Assembly (NCBI RefSeq): GCF_900573885.1
Contig: NZ_UPSE01000161.1
Location: 62,001-126,000, forward strand
From: Pseudomonas viridiflava
GTDB taxonomy: Bacteria; Pseudomonadota; Gammaproteobacteria; Pseudomonadales; Pseudomonadaceae
Length of the DNA: 64,000 nt
Direction: 5' to 3'
The position numbers were made by a program, and so were the translations under genes. Under the pieces are notes generated by a model. The model saw only the letters and a program-made list of their open reading frames with translations, did not search any database and had not been told where the DNA came from. Shown piece by piece: positions 1 to 8,446 of this stretch. Each line of letters opens with the position of its first letter. Within the stretch, counting starts at the first letter, position 1.

Positions 1-389
1 AGCAACAATTCCAGGTCGGTGCTGGCAAAGGCGCTGTAGCCGGGCTTGTCGATGACCGGCTCGCCGGGCAGCGGTTGCAGCTCGTCGATCAGGTCGTGGC
101 CAAATTCGCCACGCACCAGCAGGCGCCCCAGCGGCCCCGGCTGGCCGATCGGTGCGCCTGCGTTTTCAGCGCGGCGGCGTTTGGGCTCGGGTAAATCGCT
201 GAGGTCGGGGCGATGGCCTTCGCGGGTGTGTACCACCAGCAGTCCTTGCGCACGGGCGCAGGCGAGCAGGCGCTGGATGGGTTCGATGGGCGCGCGCAGA
301 AGGCTGATGTCCAGCCCGGCCTGATCGGCATAGCCGCCGGGCGCGCAGAAGTCGCGCTGCATGTCGATCACGATCAGCGCCTTGCTCAC
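1..389 (-). CDS. Isochorismatase-fold cysteine hydrolase (C-terminus beyond window)
   Basis: The visible N-terminal ~129 residues begin [14 protein letters not shown], the usual opening of isochorismatase-like cysteine hydrolases, with the first catalytic Asp in VIDMQ. A later [10 protein letters not shown] segment carries the family's Lys and the KxxYSAF motif. The nucleophilic Cys lies beyond the left edge and cannot be checked. The GTG start overlaps the stop of the creatininase gene by 4 bp (GTGA), which fixes the start and implies translational coupling. This family includes biuret hydrolase, guanylurea hydrolase and carbamoylsarcosine amidase, all acting on small C-N compounds. That suits an operon behind a guanidine riboswitch. 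The exact substrate is an inference. Confidence 0.85.
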   Translation of the reverse strand, partial: MSKALIVIDMQRDFCAPGGYADQAGLDISLLRAPIEPIQRLLACARAQGLLVVHTREGHRPDLSDLPEPKRRRAENAGAPIGQPGPLGRLLVRGEFGHDLIDELQPLPGEPVIDKPGYSAFASTDLELL

Positions 390-1168
390 AAGCGGAACTC
401 CTTGCGCACGGCCTGGGCGATGCCCTGGGTGATGTCGCCCGCCATGCGCGCGCCCTTCTCGGCCGTCGAGCCTTTGGCCGAAGACAGCACGCCCGAAGCC
501 GGCACCCACTCGGTGCGGCTCGGGTACATGTCATACGGCGGGAAGTCGGCCGGTGGCTCGTCGGGGATCAGGTCGATGCGCACCAGGTTGGGCAGGTAAT
601 GCAGCATCAACGAGGTTTCGATGACGGCCGCGTGTTCCAGGGCGAAACCGGGGAAGCCGTTGGGGAATACCGCTGCCAGGGTTTGCTCGGTGCAGAAATC
701 CCAATGCTCCAGGCGCATCACTTCCAGGGCCGTGTCTTTGCCCAGCTCGCGCATGGCCAGTTCGATGCCTTCGGTGACGAACCATTGGTTTTCGTAGTGG
801 CCGTCGACCAGCACCAGCCGCTTCACGCCATGGCGGGCGAACTCGCGCACGGCGTCGCGCACCAGGGCGATCAGGGTTTGCCCGTCGAGGCTGGTGGTGC
901 CGCAAAAATGATTGCCGCCGCCGCACTTGGGCTGCGACTTGTAGCCGTAAGACAACGCCGGGGCCACCAGCCCGCCGACTTTGGCGGCCACGTCTTCACA
1001 CAAGGCGCTGGCCAACAGCGCGTCGGTGCCCAGCGGCAGGTGCGGGCCGTGCTGCTCGGTAGCGCCGCAGGGCAAAAACACCACGGGCGACAGCTCGCGC
1101 ACGCGGCGCTCGTATTCCACCCAACTGAGTTGGTCCATGCGTACGGTTGCGTTGTGTTCGACGCTCAT
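386..1168 (-). CDS. Creatininase-family amidohydrolase
   Basis: 260 residues, usual for the family. The N-terminal half reads [19 protein letters not shown], with the metal ligands Glu and His of the EQHGPHLP motif and the following Asp. The segment [13 protein letters not shown] and later LVDGHYEN supply further family metal/active-site residues. Creatininase-family enzymes are metal-dependent hydrolases of cyclic or linear C-N bonds (creatinine, formamide intermediates, mycofactocin-type peptides). The ATG start overlaps the EamA stop by 4 bp, and the stop overlaps the next gene by 4 bp, so it lies inside one co-translated operon. Together with the downstream cysteine hydrolase it probably acts on a guanidine- or amide-type nitrogen compound. 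The substrate is unknown. Confidence 0.9.
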   Translation of the reverse strand: MSVEHNATVRMDQLSWVEYERRVRELSPVVFLPCGATEQHGPHLPLGTDALLASALCEDVAAKVGGLVAPALSYGYKSQPKCGGGNHFCGTTSLDGQTLIALVRDAVREFARHGVKRLVLVDGHYENQWFVTEGIELAMRELGKDTALEVMRLEHWDFCTEQTLAAVFPNGFPGFALEHAAVIETSLMLHYLPNLVRIDLIPDEPPADFPPYDMYPSRTEWVPASGVLSSAKGSTAEKGARMAGDITQGIAQAVRKEFRL

Positions 1169-2055
1169 CGGCTTGCCTCACAGGAAATAAGAGAAGGTTC
1201 ACGGGGCGGCCGGGCGGCAATCAGCGCGGCGGTCAGCACCAGCGCGCCGCCACACCATTCGCGCAGGCCCAGTTCGCGGTCACCGAACCAGGCGGAACTG
1301 AGCACGGCGGCCACCAATTCAATCACCGCCAACACTGCCGCGCGGCTGGCCTCCACATGGGTAAACCCGTATTGCGCAGCGCCCATGGCCAGCAGCCAGA
1401 ACAGGCCAAACAAGGCGATCTTGGCCCAGGTGAAGCCGTCCATCGGCGGTACGCTGCTGCCCTCGGCCATGCAGAACACCCAGGCCAGCAGCGCGCTGCC
1501 GAGAAAGGCCACCACCGCTTTGCTGGCCAAGGGAATCTGTTCGGCGTGGCGGGTGGCGAGGTTGTTGAGGGCGAAGGCCAGACCGGCACTCAGGGCCAGC
1601 CAGTCGCTGCTGCCAAAGGCACTGAAGCTGTTGCGACTCACACCCAGGGTTAGCCCGATGCCGACCATCGCCAACAGCAGCGCCGCCACGCGCATCAGGG
1701 TCAGGCGCTCACCGAGCAGCAGCCAGCCGCCGAGCATTGCCCATACCGGCGCCAGGTAAAACAGCAGCATGGCGCGCACCACTTCGCCCTCGGACAACGC
1801 GCCCACCAACCCCGCCGTGGCCCAGCCGCCGAATACGGCGATTGCCAGCAACCCGTACCGTTGCGGCCACCAGGCGCGGCGCTGCCACAGCAGAATCGGC
1901 ACCGCCACCACGCACAGCAATCCATAGGTGGCCAACACCACAGGCATACCGCGCAGGCCCAGGCCGCTCAAATGTTGCAGCGGCATCCAGCCCAGGCCCC
2001 AGATGGCCGCGGCGAATAGCAAAATGCTTTCCGGTTTAAGCAGCAATCTGATCAT
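1165..2055 (-). CDS. EamA/DMT-family transporter
   Basis: About 296 residues with ten hydrophobic segments in the duplicated EamA arrangement (for example LLFAAAIWGLGWMPL at the start, and FWLLAMGAAQYGFTHVEAS in the second half). DMT-family proteins are inner-membrane permeases, usually exporters of metabolites. The ATG overlaps the stop of the upstream SDR (ATGA), which is why this internal start was preferred over a longer open frame running through the SDR gene. Its position in the riboswitch operon suggests export of guanidine or a pathway product, since guanidine-I riboswitches often control exporters; those are usually SMR or MATE types rather than EamA. The transported compound is an inference. 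Confidence 0.88.
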   Translation of the reverse strand: MIRLLLKPESILLFAAAIWGLGWMPLQHLSGLGLRGMPVVLATYGLLCVVAVPILLWQRRAWWPQRYGLLAIAVFGGWATAGLVGALSEGEVVRAMLLFYLAPVWAMLGGWLLLGERLTLMRVAALLLAMVGIGLTLGVSRNSFSAFGSSDWLALSAGLAFALNNLATRHAEQIPLASKAVVAFLGSALLAWVFCMAEGSSVPPMDGFTWAKIALFGLFWLLAMGAAQYGFTHVEASRAAVLAVIELVAAVLSSAWFGDRELGLREWCGGALVLTAALIAARPPREPSLISCEASR

Positions 2056-2807
2056 CAGCCCATCCACGCGCCGCCATTGGCGCCGAGCATCTGGCCCTGG
2101 AAAAAACTCGCCTGGGGCGACACCAGAAACAGCACGGCGGCGGCAATTTCCTCCGGTTTGCCGAGGCGCCCGGCGGGAATGGCGACTTCCTTGGCGATCA
2201 TTTCGGCGCTCATGTTTTCGGCGCTGACCATGGGCGTATCCACCGGGCCGGGCGCCACACCGTTGATGCGAATGGCCGGGGCGAATTCGCGGGCCAGGGA
2301 TTTGGTCAGGCCGATCACCCCGGCCTTGGCGGTGCAGTACGCGGCGTACTTCTCGCGCCCCAAGTGGCCTAGCTCCGAGGCGATATTGACGATGCAACCC
2401 GAGCCACGCGGCTGCATATGTCCCAACGCATGGCGACAGCAGCGGTACACGGCGCTGAGGTCGACGCCAAGCAGGTTGGCCCAGTCGTCCTCGGTGGTTT
2501 CCAGAAAAGGTTTTTCCAGAATGATGCCGGCGTTGTTGACCAGAATATCCAGCACGCCAGCGGCAAAAATTTCCTCGAACATGGCCGCCACTTGCGGCGC
2601 CGACGACACATCGGCTTCCACCGCCCGCGCCCAGCCACCGGCCGAGGTGATGCGCGCCACCAAACCGATGGCGGCGCGTTCCTGCCCCAAATGATTGATC
2701 CACACCCTGGCGCCCGCCGCAGCCAAGGCCAGTACCGTGGCGCGCCCGATGCCCGTGGCAGCGCCGGTGACCAGGGCGACCTGGCCCTTGAGTGGTAAGT
2801 CCGTCAT
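2055..2807 (-). CDS. Short-chain dehydrogenase/reductase (SDR)
   Basis: 250 residues, the classical SDR length. The NAD(P)-binding TGAATGIG motif is near residue 15, followed by NNAG near residue 92. A catalytic Ser (VNIASE) precedes the active-site YCTAK (YxxxK), and PGPVDTP follows. It should interconvert an alcohol and a ketone or aldehyde in the cytoplasm. The start overlaps the stop of the preceding SDR gene, and its stop overlaps the EamA start. It is a distant paralogue of the neighbouring SDR rather than a recent duplicate. The substrate cannot be told from sequence. Confidence 0.9.
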   Translation of the reverse strand: MTDLPLKGQVALVTGAATGIGRATVLALAAAGARVWINHLGQERAAIGLVARITSAGGWARAVEADVSSAPQVAAMFEEIFAAGVLDILVNNAGIILEKPFLETTEDDWANLLGVDLSAVYRCCRHALGHMQPRGSGCIVNIASELGHLGREKYAAYCTAKAGVIGLTKSLAREFAPAIRINGVAPGPVDTPMVSAENMSAEMIAKEVAIPAGRLGKPEEIAAAVLFLVSPQASFFQGQMLGANGGAWMG

Positions 2808-3583
2808 CAGTGCATGACCTCGCCGTGGCTGACCGACAGTGCTTGCCCGGTCAGTGGCAGGGCCAGGGCGCTGCCGAGAAACAGAAAGGTGCCCGCCAGG
2901 TCGGCCGGCGTGAGCAATTCAGGTACGGCCTGGGCGGCGAGGATGATCGCCAGTTCGTCGGCTTCACTGCGCCCGTTACTGGCCGCCATCACCGCCAGCG
3001 AGCGCATGGCCGCCTCGGTGCCGATCCAGCCGGGGCACACGGCGTTCACCCGAATGCGCCGCGGGCCAAGCTCCCAGGCCAGCGAACGGGTCAGGCCGAT
3101 GACCGCGTGCTTGCTCGCCACGTAGGCGCTAAAGCCCGGCACGCCTTTCAGGCCCCAGATCGAAGCCTGGTTGATGATGCTGGCGCCGGCTTTGAACTGG
3201 CCTTGCAGCGCGCGGGTCAGGCGCAACATGGAGGCGACGTTGTTATCCAGCAGCGCCTGCCAATGAGCGTCGGCGGCTGCACCGGTGTCGCTCAGCGGCG
3301 TGGCGTACTCGACGCCGGCATTGTTGATCAGCACATCCAGCGGCCGGTCGGCGCGGCTGGCGGCATAGGCGGTGACCGCTTCGCTGTCGGCCAGATCCAG
3401 CAAATGGGTGCTGACCCGCGTCAGGCGTTGCAGCTCGTCGGCCACGACCGCCAGGGCGTCGCCGCTGCGATCGAGCAACTCCAGGCGCGCACCCTGCTCG
3501 GCAAAAGCGCGGGCCAGGCCCTTGCCGATACCGCTTGCGGCGCCGGTGAGCACCACGGTTTTGCCAACGTAATCGAGGCTCAT
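2807..3583 (-). CDS. Short-chain dehydrogenase/reductase (SDR)
   Basis: 258 residues with TGAASGIG near residue 14, NNAGVEY near 88, and a catalytic Ser (NQASIWG) followed by YVASK. The PGWIGTE segment matches SDRs acting on hydroxyacyl or sugar-like substrates. It starts 3 bp after the desaturase stop and overlaps the next SDR by 3 bp. Two successive SDRs after a di-iron oxygenase/desaturase suggest stepwise oxidation of a newly introduced hydroxyl or unsaturated group. That order of reactions is inference. Confidence 0.9.
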   Translation of the reverse strand: MSLDYVGKTVVLTGAASGIGKGLARAFAEQGARLELLDRSGDALAVVADELQRLTRVSTHLLDLADSEAVTAYAASRADRPLDVLINNAGVEYATPLSDTGAAADAHWQALLDNNVASMLRLTRALQGQFKAGASIINQASIWGLKGVPGFSAYVASKHAVIGLTRSLAWELGPRRIRVNAVCPGWIGTEAAMRSLAVMAASNGRSEADELAIILAAQAVPELLTPADLAGTFLFLGSALALPLTGQALSVSHGEVMH

Positions 3584-3586
3584 GGG

Positions 3587-4612
3587 TTACACCGCCGTCA
3601 GAAACGACACGCCCACCGCGCCGTAAAAACCATCGGCGCGCCGCTGTTGCTCGGGCGCGGCCACTTCGCCGTAGTGGTCATCCAGTACGCGGCGCAGGCG
3701 GTGTTCATGGAAGCTTTTCAACAGCAGGCGCATCGGCAGCACCTGAGCGTAGTCGCTGCCATACAGCTCGCGGTGCAACGCCGGCAGCCGGTACCACGGC
3801 GCCACCGGTTTTTCATGGTGAGCGTTGTGGTACGAGAAATTCAGCAGCAACAGATTGAGCGCCGGCCACCGGGCCGAAACCACGTTGCTGTAGGTGTTGT
3901 GCTGTTCGTACACGCGGTCGCGGACCTTGTCTTCGGGAATGGCGCCGCCGTCTTCGAGCACAGCGAAGGCGTCGTAGGTGTGCTGGTAGGCATCGGCAAA
4001 ACGCAGCACGGTCAGCATCAACATCCAGGCCACGGCGTAGAGCACCAGGGCTTTCACCGACACCGCCGCCAGCAGCGCGAACAAGGCCGAGCGAATCGCC
4101 AGGGTCAGCAGCACTTTCTTGCGATTGGCGCGGTGCTTTTCGTCTGTGGTGATAAAGGGCAGCACCACCACGTAGTAATGCATCACCAGCTCGATGGCCG
4201 GGATATACATCCACTCCAGCGCGAGAATGATCTTGCGCAGCCATGCCGGGCAGGCATTCATAAACGCCTTGGTGTCGAAGGTGATGACGTCGGCGCGGTC
4301 CACGTGATGGCGCATGTGTTTCTTGCGCAGGTACTGAAACCCCGCGTAGCAACTGCCACACAGCCAACTGCACACCTCGCCCGCCCATTCGTTGTGCTTG
4401 GGCTTGGCGAAAATGGTGCCGTGGGCGAATTCGTGAATCAGATAGGCCGCGATGATCATGCCGTGGCCAAGCAATAAGGTGCCGAGCAGGTTCAGCCCCA
4501 GATGGGCGGAGAACAGCAGGGCGAGGCCGCCGAAGTAAGTGGCGACGACGTAGGCGAATGCCAGTGAATTGGGAATTCTCCCATCGGCGTAGCGGAAAAT
4601 CTGAGCAGACAT
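3587..4612 (-). CDS. Membrane fatty-acid-desaturase-type di-iron protein
   Basis: 341 residues with the three histidine clusters of integral-membrane desaturases/hydroxylases: HEFAH (near residue 61), HMRHH (near residue 99) and YHNAHH (near residue 262). Several hydrophobic spans surround them. The family inserts double bonds or hydroxyls using O2 and a di-iron centre. This member is shorter and more divergent than housekeeping acyl-lipid desaturases, and it lies inside a riboswitch-controlled operon with two dehydrogenases and C-N hydrolases. It may therefore act on a small nitrogen compound rather than on lipids; that is inference. The ATG start is 74 bp after the solute-binding-protein stop. 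Confidence 0.88.
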   Translation of the reverse strand: MSAQIFRYADGRIPNSLAFAYVVATYFGGLALLFSAHLGLNLLGTLLLGHGMIIAAYLIHEFAHGTIFAKPKHNEWAGEVCSWLCGSCYAGFQYLRKKHMRHHVDRADVITFDTKAFMNACPAWLRKIILALEWMYIPAIELVMHYYVVVLPFITTDEKHRANRKKVLLTLAIRSALFALLAAVSVKALVLYAVAWMLMLTVLRFADAYQHTYDAFAVLEDGGAIPEDKVRDRVYEQHNTYSNVVSARWPALNLLLLNFSYHNAHHEKPVAPWYRLPALHRELYGSDYAQVLPMRLLLKSFHEHRLRRVLDDHYGEVAAPEQQRRADGFYGAVGVSFLTAV

Positions 4613-4686
4613 GATGGCTCCTGTCTCATCGGCGTTGCGTGGGTGCGCAGGGGGTTGCGCACCGGCAACGTGACGTCGATACCGGC

Positions 4687-5703
4687 TTACTTGGCCAGGG
4701 CCTCGACAAAGGACGCGTCAAACGTGGTAGCGAAATCCGGTACGGCGGGAATCTGGCCGTTGTCCTTGAGCAAGGTGCCGATCACCGCGCCGCTGCCAAA
4801 GAACGAGCTGGTGGCGTCGGACTTCTCGAAGTTCTTGCCCATTTCCGCCAGCGGAATGTTGTACACCCCGCTCATTTGCTCGGTGGCTTCCTTGGCGCTG
4901 ACGCCGAGCACCTTGCCGATGATTTCAGCCGATTCGTCCGGGTGGCTTTTCATATACGCCAGGCCATCGAGGTAACCCTGCATCAGGGCGTTGATGGCGA
5001 CTTTGCGTTTGGCAATGGCCTTCTCGTCGAACACCAGCACGTCGGTGATCAGGCCCGGGGCATCCTTGGAGGAATACACCACATGGAACTTGTCGCCCGG
5101 CATGCCGAGAATCTGCGACACGTTTGGCTCGTAGGTCACGCCAACCGGCAGGCTGCCAGAGGCCATGGCGCCAGGAATGCTTTCAGGCGTCATGTTCACC
5201 GGGCTGATGTCTTTCTCGGTCATACCGTTGGACTTCAACGCGTAGGCGAGGAGAAAGTCGGACGGTGACAGCGGGTTGTAGCCGACTTTTTTACCCTTGA
5301 AGTCCTTCACCGAAGCGATGGATTTGTCGGCCACGATGGCATCGCCACCGTTGGAGAAGTCGATGGGCATGACCACTCTGTGCTTGAGCCCCTTGGCCAC
5401 GCCGCCGACGACCTGGTCGTAAGTGAGCATGCCGCCATCGAGCGCGCCGCCGACCATGGCGGTAGGGATCAGGGCTGGGTCGTTGAAAAACTGCAGCTCG
5501 ACTTTCAGGCCGTGGGGTTTGTAGAGGTCGAGTTTGTCGGCCACATAAAACGGCGCATAACCGGCCCAGACAACGGTGCCGATTTTCAGTTTTTCAACGG
5601 CGTGAGAAGTGACCGGCAACAGGCTGGCGGCAGCGGCCAGGCAAGCCCCGAGCAGGCTTTTGCGCAACAGGGGAAGCTTGAAGCGAGACAACGGCGTGGT
5701 CAT
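4687..5703 (-). CDS. NitT/TauT-family ABC transporter substrate-binding protein
   Basis: 338 residues from the chosen ATG, which has a GGAGTG ribosome-binding sequence 5-6 nt upstream; a longer frame lacks one. There is a signal peptide with a hydrophobic core (LLGACLAAAASLLPV) and cleavage after SHA. The mature part begins EKLKIGTVVWAGYAPFYVA, typical of NMT1/nitrate-taurine-bicarbonate type binding proteins. It is the first gene after the ykkC riboswitch, and this transporter family is one of the commonest gene types under guanidine-I control. No permease or ATPase lies in the visible part of the operon; they may be beyond the left edge. The ligand is probably guanidine or a relative, by context. 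Confidence 0.92.
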   Translation of the reverse strand: MTTPLSRFKLPLLRKSLLGACLAAAASLLPVTSHAVEKLKIGTVVWAGYAPFYVADKLDLYKPHGLKVELQFFNDPALIPTAMVGGALDGGMLTYDQVVGGVAKGLKHRVVMPIDFSNGGDAIVADKSIASVKDFKGKKVGYNPLSPSDFLLAYALKSNGMTEKDISPVNMTPESIPGAMASGSLPVGVTYEPNVSQILGMPGDKFHVVYSSKDAPGLITDVLVFDEKAIAKRKVAINALMQGYLDGLAYMKSHPDESAEIIGKVLGVSAKEATEQMSGVYNIPLAEMGKNFEKSDATSSFFGSGAVIGTLLKDNGQIPAVPDFATTFDASFVEALAK

Positions 5704-5744
5704 GGCAACACTCCTACACGTTAGGGAAACAGGCACGGGATGAC

Positions 5745-5852
5745 ATCACGTCTCCCGGGCTTTTCTCCCGCCGTGTAGCCCTCTTCCTTAGGGCCGGAAA
5801 ACTCTCGGACCAGCGTCCACTCCTGTGGACCGGAACCCTAGTTCGCCTCTGG
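5745..5852 (-). promoter_or_regulatory. ykkC-class (guanidine-I) riboswitch
   Basis: Read on the minus strand, the leader contains in order CTAGGGTTCCGG (5841-5830), CTGGTCCGAGAG (about 5812-5801), ACACGGCGGGA (about 5775-5765) and AAAAGCCCGGGAGA (5764-5751). These are the highly conserved blocks of the ykkC aptamer in the right order and spacing. The SBP start codon lies about 48 nt downstream with an intervening Shine-Dalgarno sequence and no U-tract. Control is therefore more likely at translation than by a terminator. The subtype (guanidine-I versus ppGpp/PRPP variants) is inferred mainly from the transporter gene that follows. Confidence 0.93.
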
Positions 5853-6130
5853 TTACAGCTCCTGTGTGCCAAGCGTCATGAGCAGCGTTGTGACGGCGGT
5901 GCCGACGCGAATGACTCATCCCGTTCGGGTGGGGATGTAGCAAGGTCGGTGCCAGGGTTTTCTTGCGGGGGAAAACCTGCGGGTTTTCAAGGGGTTGTTG
6001 GTATGGGCGCTGGGGTTGCGGCTGACGGGGGTGGCGGGTTGCGCACCAGGGGCTGGCAGGGGCGCATGGTTTCAGTGCGTTTGGGGGTGGCCGCGTTTCG
6101 CGGTGGTGGCAGATCCTGCATTCAACATCC

Positions 6131-6540
6131 GTCATTCCCGCGCAGGCGGCCGTCCGATGATTCGGAATCCAGAATCTCAAGCCGTGCTCGGGGGATCCGC
6201 GGACGTATTCATTACCGCGTGTGCTGAACGTTTTGTTTCGCGCCTTACGTAGATCGTGCTCCCAACTCCCGTCATCCCCGCGCAGGCGGCGGTCCGACGA
6301 TTCGGGATCCAGAATCTCAAGCCGTGCTCGGTGGATCTGCGGACGTATTCATTACCGCGTGTGCTGAACGTTTTGTTTCGCGCCTTACGCAGATCGTGCT
6401 CCCAACTCCCGTCATCCCCGCGCAGGCGGCGGTCCGACGATTCGGGATCCAGAATCTCAAGCCGTGCTCGGTGGATCTGCGGACGTATTCATTACCGCGT
6501 GCGCTGAACGTTTTGTTTCGCGCCTTACGCGCGACCCGCT
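6131..6540. repeat. 140-bp tandem repeat, about three units
   Basis: The unit begins GTCATYCCCGCGCAGGCGGC at 6131, 6271 and 6411, exactly 140 bp apart each time, and ends with CTGAACGTTTTGTTTCGCGC before the next copy. The first half of each unit resembles a REP element (also at 16324-16520 and 50478-50527). The second half is a unique tail. Units 2 and 3 are almost identical; unit 1 differs at several positions. Confidence 0.9.
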
Positions 6541-6541
6541 T

Positions 6542-6577
6542 GTAGGTTGGGTTGAGCCTCGGCGAAGCCCAACGTTA
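6542..6577 (+). repeat. Dispersed GTAGGTTGGG...GAAGCCCAAC repeat, copy 1
   Basis: Inverted-repeat element of about 36 bp whose ends pair (GTTGGG with CCCAAC). Related copies occur at 15241-15274, 27252-27302 (opposite orientation) and 46921-46953. Confidence 0.8.
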
Positions 6578-6918
6578 CACGGTGGTGGGTATTTATTACC
6601 GCGTGTGCTGAACGTTTTGTTTCGCGCCTTACGCGCGACTCACTTTTTAGCAGTCGCCCTAAAAAGTAAGCAAAAAGGGCTTGCCCCTACCTTGGATCTA
6701 CGCTGCGCTTCGACTTCCCTCCCTCCGTCGCCGCTCCGGGGGCCGGCGAGACGGGCCATCCTTGGCCCGACACGCCTTTCGCGGCTCCCGGCCGCTCAAC
6801 CCCCTGCGCGACGACTCCACTCGGCCTGCGATGAATGGGGCGGGTAGATCAAGAGCTGGAGATCAAAAGCAAGATCAAGGGCCGCGATGGTTTTCGCTTA
6901 ACTGCCCAAACCTGCGCC

Positions 6919-8016
6919 TTAACGCGCCCGCGCGAGGCATTTCCTGTATCGCTCATCCACGCGCTTGGCGAACCAGGCGGTGGTGAGTTTGCGGGTGATT
7001 TTGGGGCTTTTGAGGGTGATGCCGGGCAGTACGGCTCGAGGCACCGGTTTGCCGGCGCGCTTGTCGGCGAGGGCGAGCAGGTCGGCGTAGAGGTCGGTGT
7101 CTTCGAATGCCAGGGTGTTGCCTTTTTCCAGGGCGCGGCGAATGCCGGTTTCGCTGATGTTCAGTTGTTTGCCTAAGGTGCGTACGGCTTTTTCGGTTGA
7201 GCTGGGCAGCAGTGAGCCGGCTACGAGCAGGTCGCCGTCGAGTGCCAGTTCGATACCGGTCAGTTGGCTGACGGCTCGCTGAAACGCGGCGTTGCGGCTG
7301 GCGTACCAGCCGGCGTTGAAGTCGGCGAAGCGGTAGAGCGGCTCGGGGTAGTTGGCGGGATAGCCGAGTAAATGCGCTATGCCGAAGTACATGCCGCCAC
7401 GGCGGGTGAACACTTCCTGACGCAACGTGCCGGTGTGGGAGTAGGGGTAACCACGGGCGCGCTCTTCGGCAAAGGCGATGCTCACTTGCATCGGGCCGCC
7501 GGTGTGCACGGGGTTGAAGGTGCCGAATAGCTGCGCGCCGAGCGGCACCATGTCGATGAAGTCGTCGAAGATGGCGCTGAGCTGTTTCTCGCTGCGCGCC
7601 GCTGCCAAACGCTCGCTGTAGCTTTTGCCGGTCGGTGATTTCAGCTGCAGGGCGGCGCTGACGACGAAGCCGGGAATGTGCATCCGCGAGGCGCGCTGGT
7701 CGATTTCCTGGCGGGCGATTTTGCCCAGGCCGGGTACGGGCGGGTCGGCCTGGTAAGTGGATTCCTGCTCGGTCACCGCCAGCACTGAACACAGGTTGCT
7801 GTTGCTGGCATCGAGTTGCTGGGTGGTGAAGGCCACCTGAATATCGGTTGCCCAGCCCTGGCGGTCGTTGACCGTCGCCGGAATCAGCTTCACCAGCTTG
7901 GCCTGAATTTCCGCTGGGCTGGGTTGCGGCGGCTGAACCGAACGGGAACCGCAGCCGGTGAGAGCCAGCGCCGCCACCAGTAACAGCCAGTCGGTACGCA
8001 TTAAAGGACGGAGCAT
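6919..8016 (-). CDS. DUF1615-type lipoprotein
   Basis: 365 residues. The N-terminus is a lipoprotein signal: a charged start, a hydrophobic stretch LLLVAALALTGC and a lipobox Cys at residue 22. The rest matches my recollection of the DUF1615 family of gamma-proteobacteria, including GTFNPVHTGGPMQVSIAFAE and GMYFGIAHLLGYPANY. That fold resembles enzymes or inhibitors of the cell wall, but no function is established that I know of. It is monocistronic by position, convergent with repeat DNA on one side and divergent from putA on the other. No strong Shine-Dalgarno sequence is seen for either candidate Met (1 or 6). Confidence 0.8.
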   Translation of the reverse strand: MLRPLMRTDWLLLVAALALTGCGSRSVQPPQPSPAEIQAKLVKLIPATVNDRQGWATDIQVAFTTQQLDASNSNLCSVLAVTEQESTYQADPPVPGLGKIARQEIDQRASRMHIPGFVVSAALQLKSPTGKSYSERLAAARSEKQLSAIFDDFIDMVPLGAQLFGTFNPVHTGGPMQVSIAFAEERARGYPYSHTGTLRQEVFTRRGGMYFGIAHLLGYPANYPEPLYRFADFNAGWYASRNAAFQRAVSQLTGIELALDGDLLVAGSLLPSSTEKAVRTLGKQLNISETGIRRALEKGNTLAFEDTDLYADLLALADKRAGKPVPRAVLPGITLKSPKITRKLTTAWFAKRVDERYRKCLARAR

Positions 8017-8173
8017 TAGTAGAGGGCCTTAGCGAGCGGAGAGTTGTTTAAGTAATAGGCAGCGCCGCATTGAAGACAAGCACGGCGACCAGCGGTTCGC
8101 CTGATCGCTGCCAAAAGCGCACCGCACCGCCAGTCAGCTACGAACGTTCGTCGGTTTTCAGGCGGGAATTCGG

Positions 8174-8337
8174 GTTGCACCTTTTGCCATTACGCGCAAA
8201 AAACGATCCGTTTTGTAGCAGCTAAAACCTAGCCGGCATGCCGGCGCACTGCATCAGTGCATAAAGGTAACGCCTTGCCAGGCCTCGCCAGTAAAGGCCT
8301 ACGCGGCTTTAAGATTAATTGGTTGCGCCTGGTTGCA
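8174..8337 (+). promoter_or_regulatory. Candidate PutA operators (GTTGCA boxes) upstream of putA
   Basis: GTTGCA occurs at 8174-8179 and 8332-8337, with GTTGCG at 8322-8327 exactly 10 bp before the last copy. GTTGCA is the core reported for E. coli PutA operators, and this PutA has the N-terminal ribbon-helix-helix that binds it. The rest of the 430-bp gap (8017-8446) shows no gene. Confidence 0.65.
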
Positions 8338-8446
8338 CCTTTGACTTCCAGCGGGTTTAATCCACGCTGAATTTCTGCACACCGCGCCGCCTGACCGAGC
8401 GCACCGGTCGCTCCTTCTCTGGCACGCACTTCTTAGGAACAAACCA

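Larger units (their letters stand above)
5941..6918. other. Non-coding, repeat-rich intergenic region
   Basis: About 980 bp with no convincing gene. Short open frames here run through repeats and lack ribosome-binding sites. The stretch holds the 140-bp tandem array, one GTAGGTTGGG-type repeat, a fourth partial copy of the array unit (about 6594-6640) and, near 6660-6830, pyrimidine-rich DNA without recognisable features. Confidence 0.75.

Noticed and set aside
2792..4477. A 561-codon open frame opposite the SDR and desaturase genes
   Set aside because: His/Gln/Gly-rich shadow translation with no family motif; the opposite strand has overlapping genes with full active-site motifs.
6256..6847. 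Several open frames of 70-130 codons in the repeat region
   Set aside because: They run through the 140-bp repeats in several frames and repeat the same peptide; no start signals.
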